Assembly: GCA_031285205.1 (NCBI GenBank)
Contig: JAITWO010000046.1
Span: 1-53,575 of the forward strand
Length of the DNA stretch: 53,575 bases
Source: Methanomassiliicoccaceae archaeon
Lineage (GTDB): Archaea; Thermoplasmatota; Thermoplasmata; Methanomassiliicoccales; Methanomethylophilaceae
Direction: 5' to 3'
Under the pieces are notes generated by a model that was not told the origin of the DNA, searched no databases, and saw nothing but the letters and a program-made list of their open reading frames with translations. The translations under genes were made by a program, and so were the position numbers. Within the stretch, counting starts at the first letter, position 1. The number at the start of each line of letters is the position of its first letter. This document shows, in pieces, positions 25,501-33,896 of this stretch.

Positions 25501-26263
25501 CGGAACGAACATCATCGCTGTGACATTCACTGAAGTGCCTCTCCTGCTGGAGCTTGTCTCTTACGGTGAAGGAGAGTTCTGCCTTGACGGGCCGCTTGGT
25601 CGTGAATACACGGTCACAATGCTCTCCGGCAGCCCGGATATCAACGGCTTCGTGATCATACCTGCAGAAGGGTGGACGATAGGATCGGTCATCCTCACTA
25701 TCGGAGACGGAACCGTTCATGATAAGACGGACGATGCGCTCAATTATACGTTATGTGTCTCATACAGCGAGTTGACGACAGGGACGAACGTCATCACGGT
25801 GACGTTCACGCTTATCACAGTGGAACCGCCTCCGGGGCCGGACCCCGAGGAACCGCCCCAGAAGAAGGGGTCGCCCTGGGCATACCTCATGCTCATCATA
25901 TCGGTGCTGCTCATCTCGCTCATCCTGCTGGCATTCCTCTGGAACAGGCACATCATGATCGTCGGCACCGTGAAATGCGACGGTGAGGTCGTCAAAGATG
26001 CGATGATACAGTACGAGATCGTTGACCGGGATGGTAAGCGTGTGGTAAGAGATGTACCTGTGACCACGGATACAGAAGGAAGATATGTCATATTCGTGCG
26101 CAGGGACTGGGATGTCACGATCATCGGGACCGTGAAAGAAGGCCGCAGCACAACGGGAGCCGTCTGGGTCTGGAAGGACAGAGATATAGAAATGACGTTG
26201 CCGTTCAAGGTCAGGATAAAGGAGAGGGTCACCAGAGTGAACTTCACCGTGAAGAAACTATAA
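22568..26263 (+). CDS. Large adhesin-like protein: beta-helix, four 93-residue repeats, membrane anchor and cytoplasmic tail domain
   Basis: A 1231-residue protein. Residues 1-33 are a signal sequence. Residues about 35-690 form a right-handed beta-helix-like region rich in Asn/Gly with polymorphic-membrane-protein-like strings (GGGFYLSKG, GGGFYLNQG, TGGGIFLTG). Four repeats of about 93 residues follow (24707-25820), each opening like LDLVSQGDGDFYID and containing SVILxxGDGTVxDK. A Pro-rich linker and a transmembrane segment (about 1103-1125) precede a 106-residue C-terminal domain resembling a carboxypeptidase-regulatory-like beta sandwich. The NRH after the helix puts this domain inside the cell, which is unusual for that fold. 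Confidence 0.8.
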   Translation: MRNGLKISVISCIALFILTAALLSVPNDDETIGAGTKYVDSQSDFETAIGRLQDGDVIVLRCSVSLNRMIYVDHKHVTIKGEGDNISITRAPGFAASKDTNRDWFNPSMFEVASDVNGATTASLTLLNITLDDADNPDKATMTNSIPNDGGTLKTGWESRVYDSVISAYSSYSTVTLGDGAKIINVGGATAIRMSPGTLNMDPGSYVEGSNNNTGFYGAIWLQGGTLNFDTTMDGATIDARYIYTDSSATVNFSGKIINCLFSKPLFEGTREKYTLTLTSESEVSNNRLVNTNMFILGGTGNTVEFSGKVNNNRDTGSNDESCNLIQVSGTNLSVNLKGEIKENVLGSSVLLARYNGNNQITLHESSITTKNSVKFGTFRQYESNAHFHVYGEVSNNVSKTDNGGGFYLSKGYATMYPGAKVIGNEAYGSGGGFYLNQGATLTMLGGEISANTANNQYLNHLLIGLSGGGGVCLTASVGSQGSSFIMYDGEITGNNSSTTGGGIFLTGRQSGHTFIMEGGTIINNTAGANTGKDIAVGAGWAPGASSGSKAITSTTLNGYYVSVGPDTVIGSGSLGVALYSSLSYSSKTGVYILDRTDKVRLGNISTNLESAVVAWAKGEPGYSAYTLRSSIWYSTDSASDTSGLVMTYPMSSPNNYEWIVAIQPLDAAGSAIGTASIHVPSRTVQGLFVTVPVDGSADGYAVVVMSVAKNTSMQLDLAHEGDGDFFIGNPSDPKYTVTVSTGGNISDFKIIPASGWIITSAILVAGDGMVVDKTADALSSKLRVSYSELASGTNTITVTFVDTRLYLDLVSQGDGDFYIDVSGTHLITATMALGDPAITDFVITPASGWIIGSVILLAGDGTVVDKAADALSDTLSVAYEELAEGINTITVTFVDTRLYLDLVSQGEGDFYIDVSGTHVITVMMVPGCPDITDFVIAPADRWVMGSVILVTGDGTVIDKTDDALNGPLSVSYSELASGTNIIAVTFTEVPLLLELVSYGEGEFCLDGPLGREYTVTMLSGSPDINGFVIIPAEGWTIGSVILTIGDGTVHDKTDDALNYTLCVSYSELTTGTNVITVTFTLITVEPPPGPDPEEPPQKKGSPWAYLMLIISVLLISLILLAFLWNRHIMIVGTVKCDGEVVKDAMIQYEIVDRDGKRVVRDVPVTTDTEGRYVIFVRRDWDVTIIGTVKEGRSTTGAVWVWKDRDIEMTLPFKVRIKERVTRVNFTVKKL
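24707..25820 (+). repeat. Four tandem repeats of about 279 bases within the large surface protein
   Basis: Unit starts are near 24707, 24983, 25262 and 25541, with spacings of 276, 279 and 279 bases; the last unit ends near 25820. Units 2 and 3 share long near-identical DNA (for example the first 30 bases at 24983 and 25262), so part of the array duplicated recently. Confidence 0.85.
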
Positions 26264-26305
26264 GACCGGGACGTTAACGTCCCCCGTATCTGCGCAGGGC
26301 GCCGA

Positions 26306-26602
26306 TCAACCAAAGCGCTCTGCGCAGTACGGGCAGAATCTCGGCGGCTTCGGCAGATCCAGCTCCTTGCCGCAGTACGGGCATACCCTGAACATCATCG
26401 TACCGTTGATGTCCCTCGGGATCTCCGGCCGTTTCCCGCATTCCCTGCAGAACTTGTACGGGTGTTCGTTCACCGTGCCGCAGTGCGGGCATATTGCCAT
26501 TATGACCTTCTCGCCGTCGCCGTCCTTCCTGTTCTGCCGTGTCAGTTGCTGATACATCTGCGGGAAGAGCAGCAGACCTACACCCATGGCCGCATCGTCC
26601 AT
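26306..26602 (-). CDS. Small protein with two double zinc ribbons
   Basis: A 98-residue protein whose C-terminal part carries four CxxC pairs: CPHCG and CRECG, then CPYCG and CPYCA, the layout of two zinc ribbons. The N-terminal 35 residues (MDDAAMGVGLLLFPQMYQQL) may form a helix. The ATG at 26602 is preceded by AAAATATGC about 25 bases upstream; a longer frame to 26665 overlaps that promoter. It is divergent from the TPR protein with about 95 bases between them. Function unknown; DNA, RNA or protein binding would fit. Confidence 0.68.
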   Translation of the reverse strand: MDDAAMGVGLLLFPQMYQQLTRQNRKDGDGEKVIMAICPHCGTVNEHPYKFCRECGKRPEIPRDINGTMMFRVCPYCGKELDLPKPPRFCPYCAERFG

Positions 26603-26697
26603 ACATACGTATGCGGGTCCGCATATTTTCCTTTTTAGTTCCGTCCGCGGCCGAGAGACTAACAAGTTATTAATTCAGCCATGCCGTTGGACGAAGC

Positions 26698-29600
26698 ATG
26701 CAGCGTTCCGAACCGGTCCTCACGGACCCCGACGACATCAGGATATGGAACAAGATAGACTATGTCGGCCAGGAAGAGAAGAGAAAGAGGAGGCAGCAGG
26801 ACAAGCTGTCGATACTTGCGGTGATCGATGATGCGCTCAGCACCGGAAAACAGATGCATTCCGCCGTTCTTGTACAGATCCTGAGAAGGGCGGCACGTGA
26901 ACAGATCAGTGACCTGGAGTCGGTGGCCATCAAGGTGCTCGACATGTGCAGGCCCGGTGACATGGACCCGGTGATGGAAGCTGTGGACATAGTGGTCAGG
27001 GAGAGTAGCACCGATGTCACCAGGAGCCTCATGGACCGCTTGGCGAATGTTCCCGACACGGCGTTCATGGAATATCTGGAAGGCATGTTCGCATCCCGCT
27101 TCGGAGACGATAAGGGTGCGGCGAAGCACCTGATACGGAGCAACGCGATAGACCAGTCGTTCATCAGGACGTACGATGTGCTGATAGCGATGGAACCCGG
27201 GAAGGGATGGGACGTCCTCAGGAACATCCCGCTGATAATGGCCGGCGAGAAACCGATGGAGGTCCGCACCGCAGACAGGGACCTGCTGGAACTGCAGGAC
27301 ATATACGACGGATGGTACAACGGTGAAAGGGGAGCGGCAAGGAAAAGGCTTGAGTCCTCCGGCGGGTTCTCGTCGGGGCATATGGACTTCCTGCTCGCAG
27401 CGGCGAGGATGACGGGCGATGTCGGCGAATACGAGAGGTCCCTGGAGCTGTACGACCGCCTGTTGGCGGAGTACCGGAACATAGACAGCATCATCGTCGA
27501 GAAGGCGAACATACTTGCCGCGATGGGGAAAAGGAGCGACTGCCTGGCACTGCTTGAGAAACTGGGGAGGAACAGCGCGAACAACCGTAATGTGATGGAA
27601 TGTATGCTGAGGGTGCTTGCATCGAAGAACACCGAAAAAGAATTCCTGAACTATTCCGACAGGTTCCTGCGTTCGGAGCACGGCGATAAGAACGGACATC
27701 TGCTGGTCGCCGATCTTATGTCGAAGATAGGCATGAACGCCCAGGCCGACAAGATACTGCGCATGCTGGTCCCGATGTTCCCCGATGACCTGAACATCCA
27801 TAAGGCAACGGCAAGGAATGAGATAAGGCTGGGAAAGGATGCAGCCGCTCTGAAAGCGGCCGACAGGGTCATCAAACTGTCGCCGAAGACCGCCGACGGA
27901 TACTGCATAAGGGCGGAGATACATCTCAGCCGCGGGAGGATAAAGAATGCATCGAAGGATGCGGAGAGCGCATTGCGGTTCAACCCCGGTAGCCTTGGCT
28001 CGCTGGCGGTGATGAAAGGGGTGCACATATATTCAAAGGAATATGAGAAGGCACTGGAGGTATGCAGGCGCATACTGATACTCGACCCCGACAACACGGA
28101 TGCGATGAAGGACATGGCATACGCGCTGGACATGCTCGGCAGGAGGGACGAGGCTGCCGAGGAATACAAGAACGCGCTGCGCTGCAGGAAGGACCCGAAT
28201 ATGCTCATAAGCATCATCTCCGCCCTTATCAGCGGGAACAGGTCGGAGGAGGCGGCGGACATTGCCCGGGAGTTCATGGACGGCAGCGAGAAGATCGCCG
28301 ACCTGTGGTGCCTGAGAGGGAATGCTGAATACCATTCGTCGGACTTCTCCGGTGCCGCAACATCGTATTCTAAATCATTGGACATCAGACCGCATGACCC
28401 GAGGACGTGGCATTCGAGGGGCATGGCGGAGGAGATGGCCGGAATGTACAGGGAAGCGGAGTCATCGTACGACAGGGCGGTGATCATGGACCTCGACAAT
28501 CCGGAGTTCTGGCTCTCCAAGGCGATCGTGCAGGAGAAGAAAGGCGACCTTAAGGGTGCCGTCCTCTCGCTGAACCGCGTCATATCCGATTCGCCTGAGA
28601 ACGTGTTCGCGCTGGTCCGCAAATCGAAGATACTGATGTATGCGGGAAGGCCGAAGGAGGCGCTGTTCTTCCTTGACCAGGCGCTGAAGATAGATTGGAA
28701 GAACATCAGGATAATGCAGATGAAGAAGAACATCCACAAGCGTGCCGAGTCCTATGATAAAGTGATCGATGTGTGCAAGGACATACTCAGGGCGGACAAG
28801 AACAATATAGATGCACTGACCGATATGGCCGAGACGTACCAGAAGATGGGCAAGCATGACGAGGCCCTGAAGGTGCTCAGCAACGTATCGTCGGACCTCG
28901 GGGAGGTGGGCGTCCTGATAATGAAGAAGAACTCCGCCAGGCTGAACGATAACATCGAGGTGGAGATAGATGCCTGCATATCCATACTGAAAATAGAACC
29001 CGACAACCGTTCCGTTAAACTGGACCTGGCGGATGCGCTGATACGCAACGGCGACCATGATGATGCCATGAAGGTATACGATGACATACAGGAGAGCGAC
29101 CCCAAGGATGCGGAGGTGATCATCCTGCGCGGTAAGCTGCGGTCGATGATGGGCGACGAGTCGAGCGCCGTCGCGCTGTACCATGAGGCGGTTCTTGAGG
29201 ACCCGGACAACAGCGACACGCTGAACGAGCTTGCCAGCGCCCTTTGTGATTCTAAGGAATATAAAGAAGCGCTGAGCATGATATCGAGGGCCATCGAGAT
29301 ATCTCCGGAGGCTCCTAAGTGCCATCTCACCAGATGCAGGATATTCCTGGCCATGAATGACACCAAGGGCGCACTTGAATCTCTGACCGGCGCCTTGGAG
29401 GATGTCGCGGAGAAAGGCGTGATCTACATGCGCATCGGCGGGATATATGAGAGCAGGGGAGACCTTGACGATGCCCTGACAGCATATGATTCTGCGATAC
29501 GCGACGGCATCGACGGCGGCGATGCGCATTACAGAAGAGGGAAGATCCTTGAGCTTCTCGGCAACCGCGAGGCGGCCAAGAAGAGCTATTCCGCGGCAGC

Positions 29601-30474
29601 AATGAACGACGGGCACCTCGTGAGGGCGCTGGAAAGACTGGGGACGATGCAGCTGGATGACAATGAACTGGCGAGTGCGAAGAAAAGCCTGGACTCGGCA
29701 CTCGCTGCCGATCCGTTCGATTCTCCGTCGTTGCTCAGCCGCGCGAGGCTGTATGTGAAGGAAGGGAACAGTGACAAGGCGATACCCATATACAGGACGC
29801 TCTCAAGCCGCGACGACAGCACGGCCGAGATGGAGAATGAGCTGAAGGGGCTTTTGAAGGATACGGAACCGCCGGCCGAGACTGTCATAAAAGAAGAGTC
29901 CGTTATACGCAAAGATGCACCGGAAGAGAAGAACGCCGCAGACATCGGGAGCACATACGACCTTGCCCTTCTGGCGCTTGAGCATGCATATGCCACCGGG
30001 AGCGCCATCAGCGATGACCGTATGCTCTCATCGCTCGGAATAAAGGGTGCAAAGAGGGATGCCGTCCTGAAATATCTCTCGGACTTCGAGGAGTACGGCG
30101 ATATAGACGTACGGTCGAAGGAGTTCGAAAGGATGGAGAGGCTCTCCAAGAATGTTATACTCGCCGAGAACATAGATGACATAGACTCCAACCCGCTGAT
30201 AGGGATACCGGCGGCGTTCATCGTCTCAAAAGCGGAGACGATAGACGATGCGAAGAAACTGATAGCATATGTCTACAAAGCGATCACGGACGAGTCTGAC
30301 GCAATACCCTTCTCGGATGATGTCAGGGATGCGGTCGCGGAAGCATCGGAAATGTCCGGCGACATAACCACATACGGCCTGATGAGGATGTTCAACGTCG
30401 GTGTTTACACTGCACGCACGATCGGGCGCCTCGCCAAAATGGACAGGAAGAAGGGAATCGATATGCACATCTAA
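26698..30474 (+). CDS. Giant tetratricopeptide-repeat protein with C-terminal helical domain
   Basis: A 1258-residue soluble protein. Most of residues about 230-1060 is made of TPR units, recognisable by strings such as LGRRDEAAEEYKNALRC, KMGKHDEALKVLSNV and GNREAAKKSYSAAAMND. The N-terminal 230 residues are helical and may be HEAT-like. The last 180 residues contain a possible winged helix (SSLGIKGAKRDAVLKYLSDF) and a helical end. No signal or membrane segment is visible, so it is probably a cytoplasmic scaffold. TATA-like GTTATTAATT at about 26667 gives leaderless spacing. Its stop overlaps the convergent truD stop. The partner is unknown. Confidence 0.85.
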   Translation: MQRSEPVLTDPDDIRIWNKIDYVGQEEKRKRRQQDKLSILAVIDDALSTGKQMHSAVLVQILRRAAREQISDLESVAIKVLDMCRPGDMDPVMEAVDIVVRESSTDVTRSLMDRLANVPDTAFMEYLEGMFASRFGDDKGAAKHLIRSNAIDQSFIRTYDVLIAMEPGKGWDVLRNIPLIMAGEKPMEVRTADRDLLELQDIYDGWYNGERGAARKRLESSGGFSSGHMDFLLAAARMTGDVGEYERSLELYDRLLAEYRNIDSIIVEKANILAAMGKRSDCLALLEKLGRNSANNRNVMECMLRVLASKNTEKEFLNYSDRFLRSEHGDKNGHLLVADLMSKIGMNAQADKILRMLVPMFPDDLNIHKATARNEIRLGKDAAALKAADRVIKLSPKTADGYCIRAEIHLSRGRIKNASKDAESALRFNPGSLGSLAVMKGVHIYSKEYEKALEVCRRILILDPDNTDAMKDMAYALDMLGRRDEAAEEYKNALRCRKDPNMLISIISALISGNRSEEAADIAREFMDGSEKIADLWCLRGNAEYHSSDFSGAATSYSKSLDIRPHDPRTWHSRGMAEEMAGMYREAESSYDRAVIMDLDNPEFWLSKAIVQEKKGDLKGAVLSLNRVISDSPENVFALVRKSKILMYAGRPKEALFFLDQALKIDWKNIRIMQMKKNIHKRAESYDKVIDVCKDILRADKNNIDALTDMAETYQKMGKHDEALKVLSNVSSDLGEVGVLIMKKNSARLNDNIEVEIDACISILKIEPDNRSVKLDLADALIRNGDHDDAMKVYDDIQESDPKDAEVIILRGKLRSMMGDESSAVALYHEAVLEDPDNSDTLNELASALCDSKEYKEALSMISRAIEISPEAPKCHLTRCRIFLAMNDTKGALESLTGALEDVAEKGVIYMRIGGIYESRGDLDDALTAYDSAIRDGIDGGDAHYRRGKILELLGNREAAKKSYSAAAMNDGHLVRALERLGTMQLDDNELASAKKSLDSALAADPFDSPSLLSRARLYVKEGNSDKAIPIYRTLSSRDDSTAEMENELKGLLKDTEPPAETVIKEESVIRKDAPEEKNAADIGSTYDLALLALEHAYATGSAISDDRMLSSLGIKGAKRDAVLKYLSDFEEYGDIDVRSKEFERMERLSKNVILAENIDDIDSNPLIGIPAAFIVSKAETIDDAKKLIAYVYKAITDESDAIPFSDDVRDAVAEASEMSGDITTYGLMRMFNVGVYTARTIGRLAKMDRKKGIDMHI

Positions 30475-31778
30475 TACGAGATCATATCAGATTTCATGTA
30501 CTCGCGGAGAAGGCATGTCGCATAATTTCCCTTGGGAAGTGAGAACCTCAGTGTGTAGCCGCCGTCCGTGACACTGCTTTCGATATCAGTGAGAGGGCAT
30601 AGTATCTCGCGGCGGCTCCCTTTGGAACTGCAGTGAGGAAGCCCCGGAACAAGGAAGCTGTCATTGGTCATCTTCTCCTCATAGATTATACTTCGTTCGA
30701 TATCTCCCATCGGGCCGTCGGCGATGGTGCTTTCGGTGCCGATCAGCGATATCGTGATAAACGCCTTCCCGGAACGTATCTGCTTCTCCACCAACCTTAT
30801 GTTCTTCTCTGTTACTGTTGCCGGCCTCTCATGCATCGGTATCCTGTCAGCATCCGCCGGTATCACCACATCACCGACTGCCGGCCTGTCCAACGGAATT
30901 CCGTGTTCCATCCTTCTGCTGAGCATCAGGTTGAAAAGATATGATTGATACGCATGGGTGAACATCATCTGAAGGTTCGTCGGTAATTTAGATATTGCAC
31001 CGATATCATCATCCGGGTGTTTCATGAGATGTTCTGCCATCGTCTTCTCGAAGGACATCGTCTTCGGCATGACCTTCAGCGCATCGGCGAATGACGAACG
31101 GTCGGCGAGTAGTTCTCTTGCATCCTTCGTGTCCTGCTGCTCATGCTCGGACGGATGTGAAAGATATGTGTCGACCGCCCCCTTGATATCGCCGCGCACT
31201 ATCTTTTCACCCACGATGTGCGTCACCGGCCTCACTGCCCCGAACCTCTGAACTCCGAAGTAATTCGGAAAACCTTTGGATGCCTTGATCGACGATGTCA
31301 CGGAACCGATCACGTATGCCGTATCGTCCTTGGACAGCAAACAGTCCTTTACCGTTATCTCGAATCTGTTCCCTATGAGATCGCCGATCTGCACCCCGCG
31401 CCTTGAGCGGTATGCGTTCCTTACGGTCACATCCTTAAGATCAACTTTTGACAATGCCTCGTCCGGCGCCTCGAACGACATCAGCTGTGTCGTCACCGCC
31501 CGTTTATCCTTTGTCCCGGCGAACCCTATCCTCTCCCGGGATATGTTCATGGACCTCGACATGATACGTATCAGACGGTTGGTCTCCCAGTTCCTGGATG
31601 TCACCTCGGCGATGATGAAACGGCCGTCGCCCTTCTCGTCTGGATGCTTTGATATCTCCTTGACAATGAAATCCTCGGGCTCCCTCTTCAGGCGCCCTCC
31701 GGTACCGTCGGTATCCGTGAGATAATAACGCATGCCGATGTCCGCTTCCGCCGTATCGCATCTGCGGTACATGGTCAT
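30471..31778 (-). CDS. truD: tRNA pseudouridine(13) synthase TruD
   Basis: A 435-residue TruD-family pseudouridine synthase. It has EDFIVKEI near the N-terminus, the catalytic segment GFAGTKDKRAVTTQ with the conserved Asp, GNRFEITVKD, GFPNYFGVQRFG and a C-terminal LPKGNYATCLLREYMK. The start ATG overlaps the rpo11 stop (ATGA). The gene ends with TAG (30473-30471), a rare stop here and notable if the organism decodes UAG as pyrrolysine. The TAG overlaps the stop of the convergent TPR gene. Confidence 0.93.
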   Translation of the reverse strand: MTMYRRCDTAEADIGMRYYLTDTDGTGGRLKREPEDFIVKEISKHPDEKGDGRFIIAEVTSRNWETNRLIRIMSRSMNISRERIGFAGTKDKRAVTTQLMSFEAPDEALSKVDLKDVTVRNAYRSRRGVQIGDLIGNRFEITVKDCLLSKDDTAYVIGSVTSSIKASKGFPNYFGVQRFGAVRPVTHIVGEKIVRGDIKGAVDTYLSHPSEHEQQDTKDARELLADRSSFADALKVMPKTMSFEKTMAEHLMKHPDDDIGAISKLPTNLQMMFTHAYQSYLFNLMLSRRMEHGIPLDRPAVGDVVIPADADRIPMHERPATVTEKNIRLVEKQIRSGKAFITISLIGTESTIADGPMGDIERSIIYEEKMTNDSFLVPGLPHCSSKGSRREILCPLTDIESSVTDGGYTLRFSLPKGNYATCLLREYMKSDMISY

Positions 31779-32035
31779 TTGGTGATGTTGATCTTCGAGA
31801 AATATTCGGAGATCGCGTTCGCGGCCTTCTTGATGGCCTCTTCCGGCGTCCCTTTCTTGGTGGAAACGTAGAGAACAGGTTCCTCAAGCTCCGGGTGTTT
31901 GTCCACGTACCTGACGATGGACACGTTCGAATCATCCGAGAGTTTGTTGAGAAGCGGTGTGATGAGGGTCATGTTCGCATCTCTGATGCGTATTGTGATG
32001 GAATCCTTTGTTTTTTCGACTAGATTGAGTTCCAT
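31775..32035 (-). CDS. rpo11: DNA-directed RNA polymerase subunit L (Rpo11)
   Basis: An 86-residue protein matching archaeal Rpo11/RpoL, partner of Rpo3 in polymerase assembly: MELNLVEKTKDSITIRIRD, then TLITPLLNKL and YVDKHPELEEPVLYVSTKKG, the usual HP motif region. Length is normal. A TATA-like ATTTAAGAC at about 32060 is 25 bases upstream of the ATG. It is cotranscribed with truD. Confidence 0.92.
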   Translation of the reverse strand: MELNLVEKTKDSITIRIRDANMTLITPLLNKLSDDSNVSIVRYVDKHPELEEPVLYVSTKKGTPEEAIKKAANAISEYFSKINITK

Positions 32036-32113
32036 GACCCCTCGAATGCCGTACCTGTCTTAAATCTTTCGTAAACCTGCCTTATCGACGGATGCCGGCG
32101 ATGTTCTGATACA

Positions 32114-33859
32114 TCACGTCTTCTGCATCCCGTAGATCTCCATTATCTCGGCGACGGATGTCGACTCTTCCGGTGACTTGTCGTCCCTCACACGACCGGT
32201 GAACCTCGGGAACCTCAGTCCCAGGCCGGCGTCCTCCTTGAACACGCCTGCGGCCGCTGTGTGTATCGGACTTAGACTCAGCTCCGCGCCTGTGACCTCC
32301 AGCACCACGGTGGGGTCGAACCACACATCGGGGACCATCTTTGAATCAACGTTATTCGGTCTCCGGTCTGTCTTACGGGCATCAAGAAGCCCGGGCATGG
32401 AGTCCAGGAAGGCGTCATCGAACCCCGTCCCGAGCTTGCATACCGTCACGTACGATTGCATCTCCGGGTCGTAGGACGCCATCAGCAACGCCCCGTACCT
32501 CCCCTTGCGCTTCCCCATCCCGTAGAACGCTCCGACGACCGCGAGGTCGAACGTGTCGATCATATCGGAATGGTAATCCTTCTTGTACTTTATCCAAAGG
32601 AATCCTCTCGATCCCGCCCTGTACACCGACACATCGGACACCGATTTTGCCATTATCCCCTCGCAACCGGCCGATACCGCCTCGGTGAAGAACGCATCCG
32701 CCTCCTGCACTGATGATACTATCCTCATGTTGGACATCTGTATGCCCTCCGTTCCGCTGAACGCCGATGCCAGCATCTCCCTTCTTTTCAGATATGGCAT
32801 CTGCGTCACGTCCTCCCCGTCCCTTTGCAGTATATCGAACAGGAATATCCGCACCGGATAGTCTTTTATGGCATCTTCCATCCCATGCTTCCTCCGCCTG
32901 TGCGTGACCTCCTGGAACGGCAGCATCTTTCCGCTCTTCGCATCGACCGATACGCATTCGCCTTCGACTATCGCCTCCGTTCCCTTCAGGGACTCCTTCA
33001 GCAATGATGCGATGTCCCTGAAATTGTCCGTAAGGTCCTCCAGCCTCCTTGAGTATAACCTGACAGAATCTTTTGTTATGTGCGCCTGCACCCGTATCCC
33101 GTCGTATTTGTATTCCATGGCGCATCTTCCTTCCATCCTTCCCATCACTTCCGCAAGAGAGGGGAGACGTTCGGCAAGCATCACCTTTATCGGGTTGCCC
33201 ACTTTCACTTTGATCCCACGGACGGCGTCCATACCGCCGGCCGCCAGGGTCTCGGCGACCAGGCCCATGTCACATGTGACATTGAACGCCCTCTCTATCT
33301 CCGGGCGACCGCTCTTATCGGCGAAGGATGATGCCAACGCATCAAGCACCGTCATTGACCCTGCGCCCACTCTCATCCGTCCGGTGACGATCCTGCACAG
33401 ATATCTTGACTCGATCGGCCCCGAATCATGCAGCAGATTGGCCAGCAGTTTCATCTTGCGTTCCTGCGAGTCCTTTCCGTCGGTCTCTTCGATGAGCAGC
33501 AGACCTTTCATCACACGTTGTACCGTCAGCGGCTCGGAGAAAAGCGCCATCTGTTTTTTTTCCTTGATGAGCATCTCCGCGACCGTGCCCGGATCCCCTT
33601 CCTTTATCCACAGCTTCTCCGTGCGGTCCTCGCTGAACCCCGACGTCAGTGATATCGCCCTCAGCACAAGCTTGTCGGACATCCCCAGCTTCTGCGGGAA
33701 GAAATCGGGATGCAGTTTCCCTTGCGACAGATATACGACATCCCTCAGCACCGCCGGCGGCAGCGTCCCGAACAGATCGGATAATATGGACGTCATCTCC
33801 AGGCGGCTGCTCGTTCCCTCTATCCTGTCGAAAACTGCGGCGATTGCGGAATAGAGCAT
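32114..33859 (-). CDS. lig: ATP-dependent DNA ligase
   Basis: A 581-residue archaeal LigD-independent replicative-type ligase. An N-terminal DNA-binding domain (residues about 1-220) is followed by the adenylation domain with the active lysine in EYKYDGIRVQ (near residue 250), motif III-like RIFLFDIL, motif IV EGIMAKS and motif V LWIKYKKDY. A C-terminal OB domain follows. Length is typical for archaeal Lig (550-600). Downstream genes lie in the same direction but with a 78-base gap to rpo11. Confidence 0.94.
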   Translation of the reverse strand: MLYSAIAAVFDRIEGTSSRLEMTSILSDLFGTLPPAVLRDVVYLSQGKLHPDFFPQKLGMSDKLVLRAISLTSGFSEDRTEKLWIKEGDPGTVAEMLIKEKKQMALFSEPLTVQRVMKGLLLIEETDGKDSQERKMKLLANLLHDSGPIESRYLCRIVTGRMRVGAGSMTVLDALASSFADKSGRPEIERAFNVTCDMGLVAETLAAGGMDAVRGIKVKVGNPIKVMLAERLPSLAEVMGRMEGRCAMEYKYDGIRVQAHITKDSVRLYSRRLEDLTDNFRDIASLLKESLKGTEAIVEGECVSVDAKSGKMLPFQEVTHRRRKHGMEDAIKDYPVRIFLFDILQRDGEDVTQMPYLKRREMLASAFSGTEGIQMSNMRIVSSVQEADAFFTEAVSAGCEGIMAKSVSDVSVYRAGSRGFLWIKYKKDYHSDMIDTFDLAVVGAFYGMGKRKGRYGALLMASYDPEMQSYVTVCKLGTGFDDAFLDSMPGLLDARKTDRRPNNVDSKMVPDVWFDPTVVLEVTGAELSLSPIHTAAAGVFKEDAGLGLRFPRFTGRVRDDKSPEESTSVAEIMEIYGMQKT

Positions 33860-33896
33860 ATTTGGGTAATGGCGCCACGGTTTAACAATATTGGCG

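Noticed and set aside
26659-28026. 455-codon minus-strand frame opposite the TPR gene
   Set aside because: Antisense to a well-marked TPR protein; the translation is His/Arg/Val-rich without motifs. Other long antisense frames opposite this gene were rejected for the same reason.
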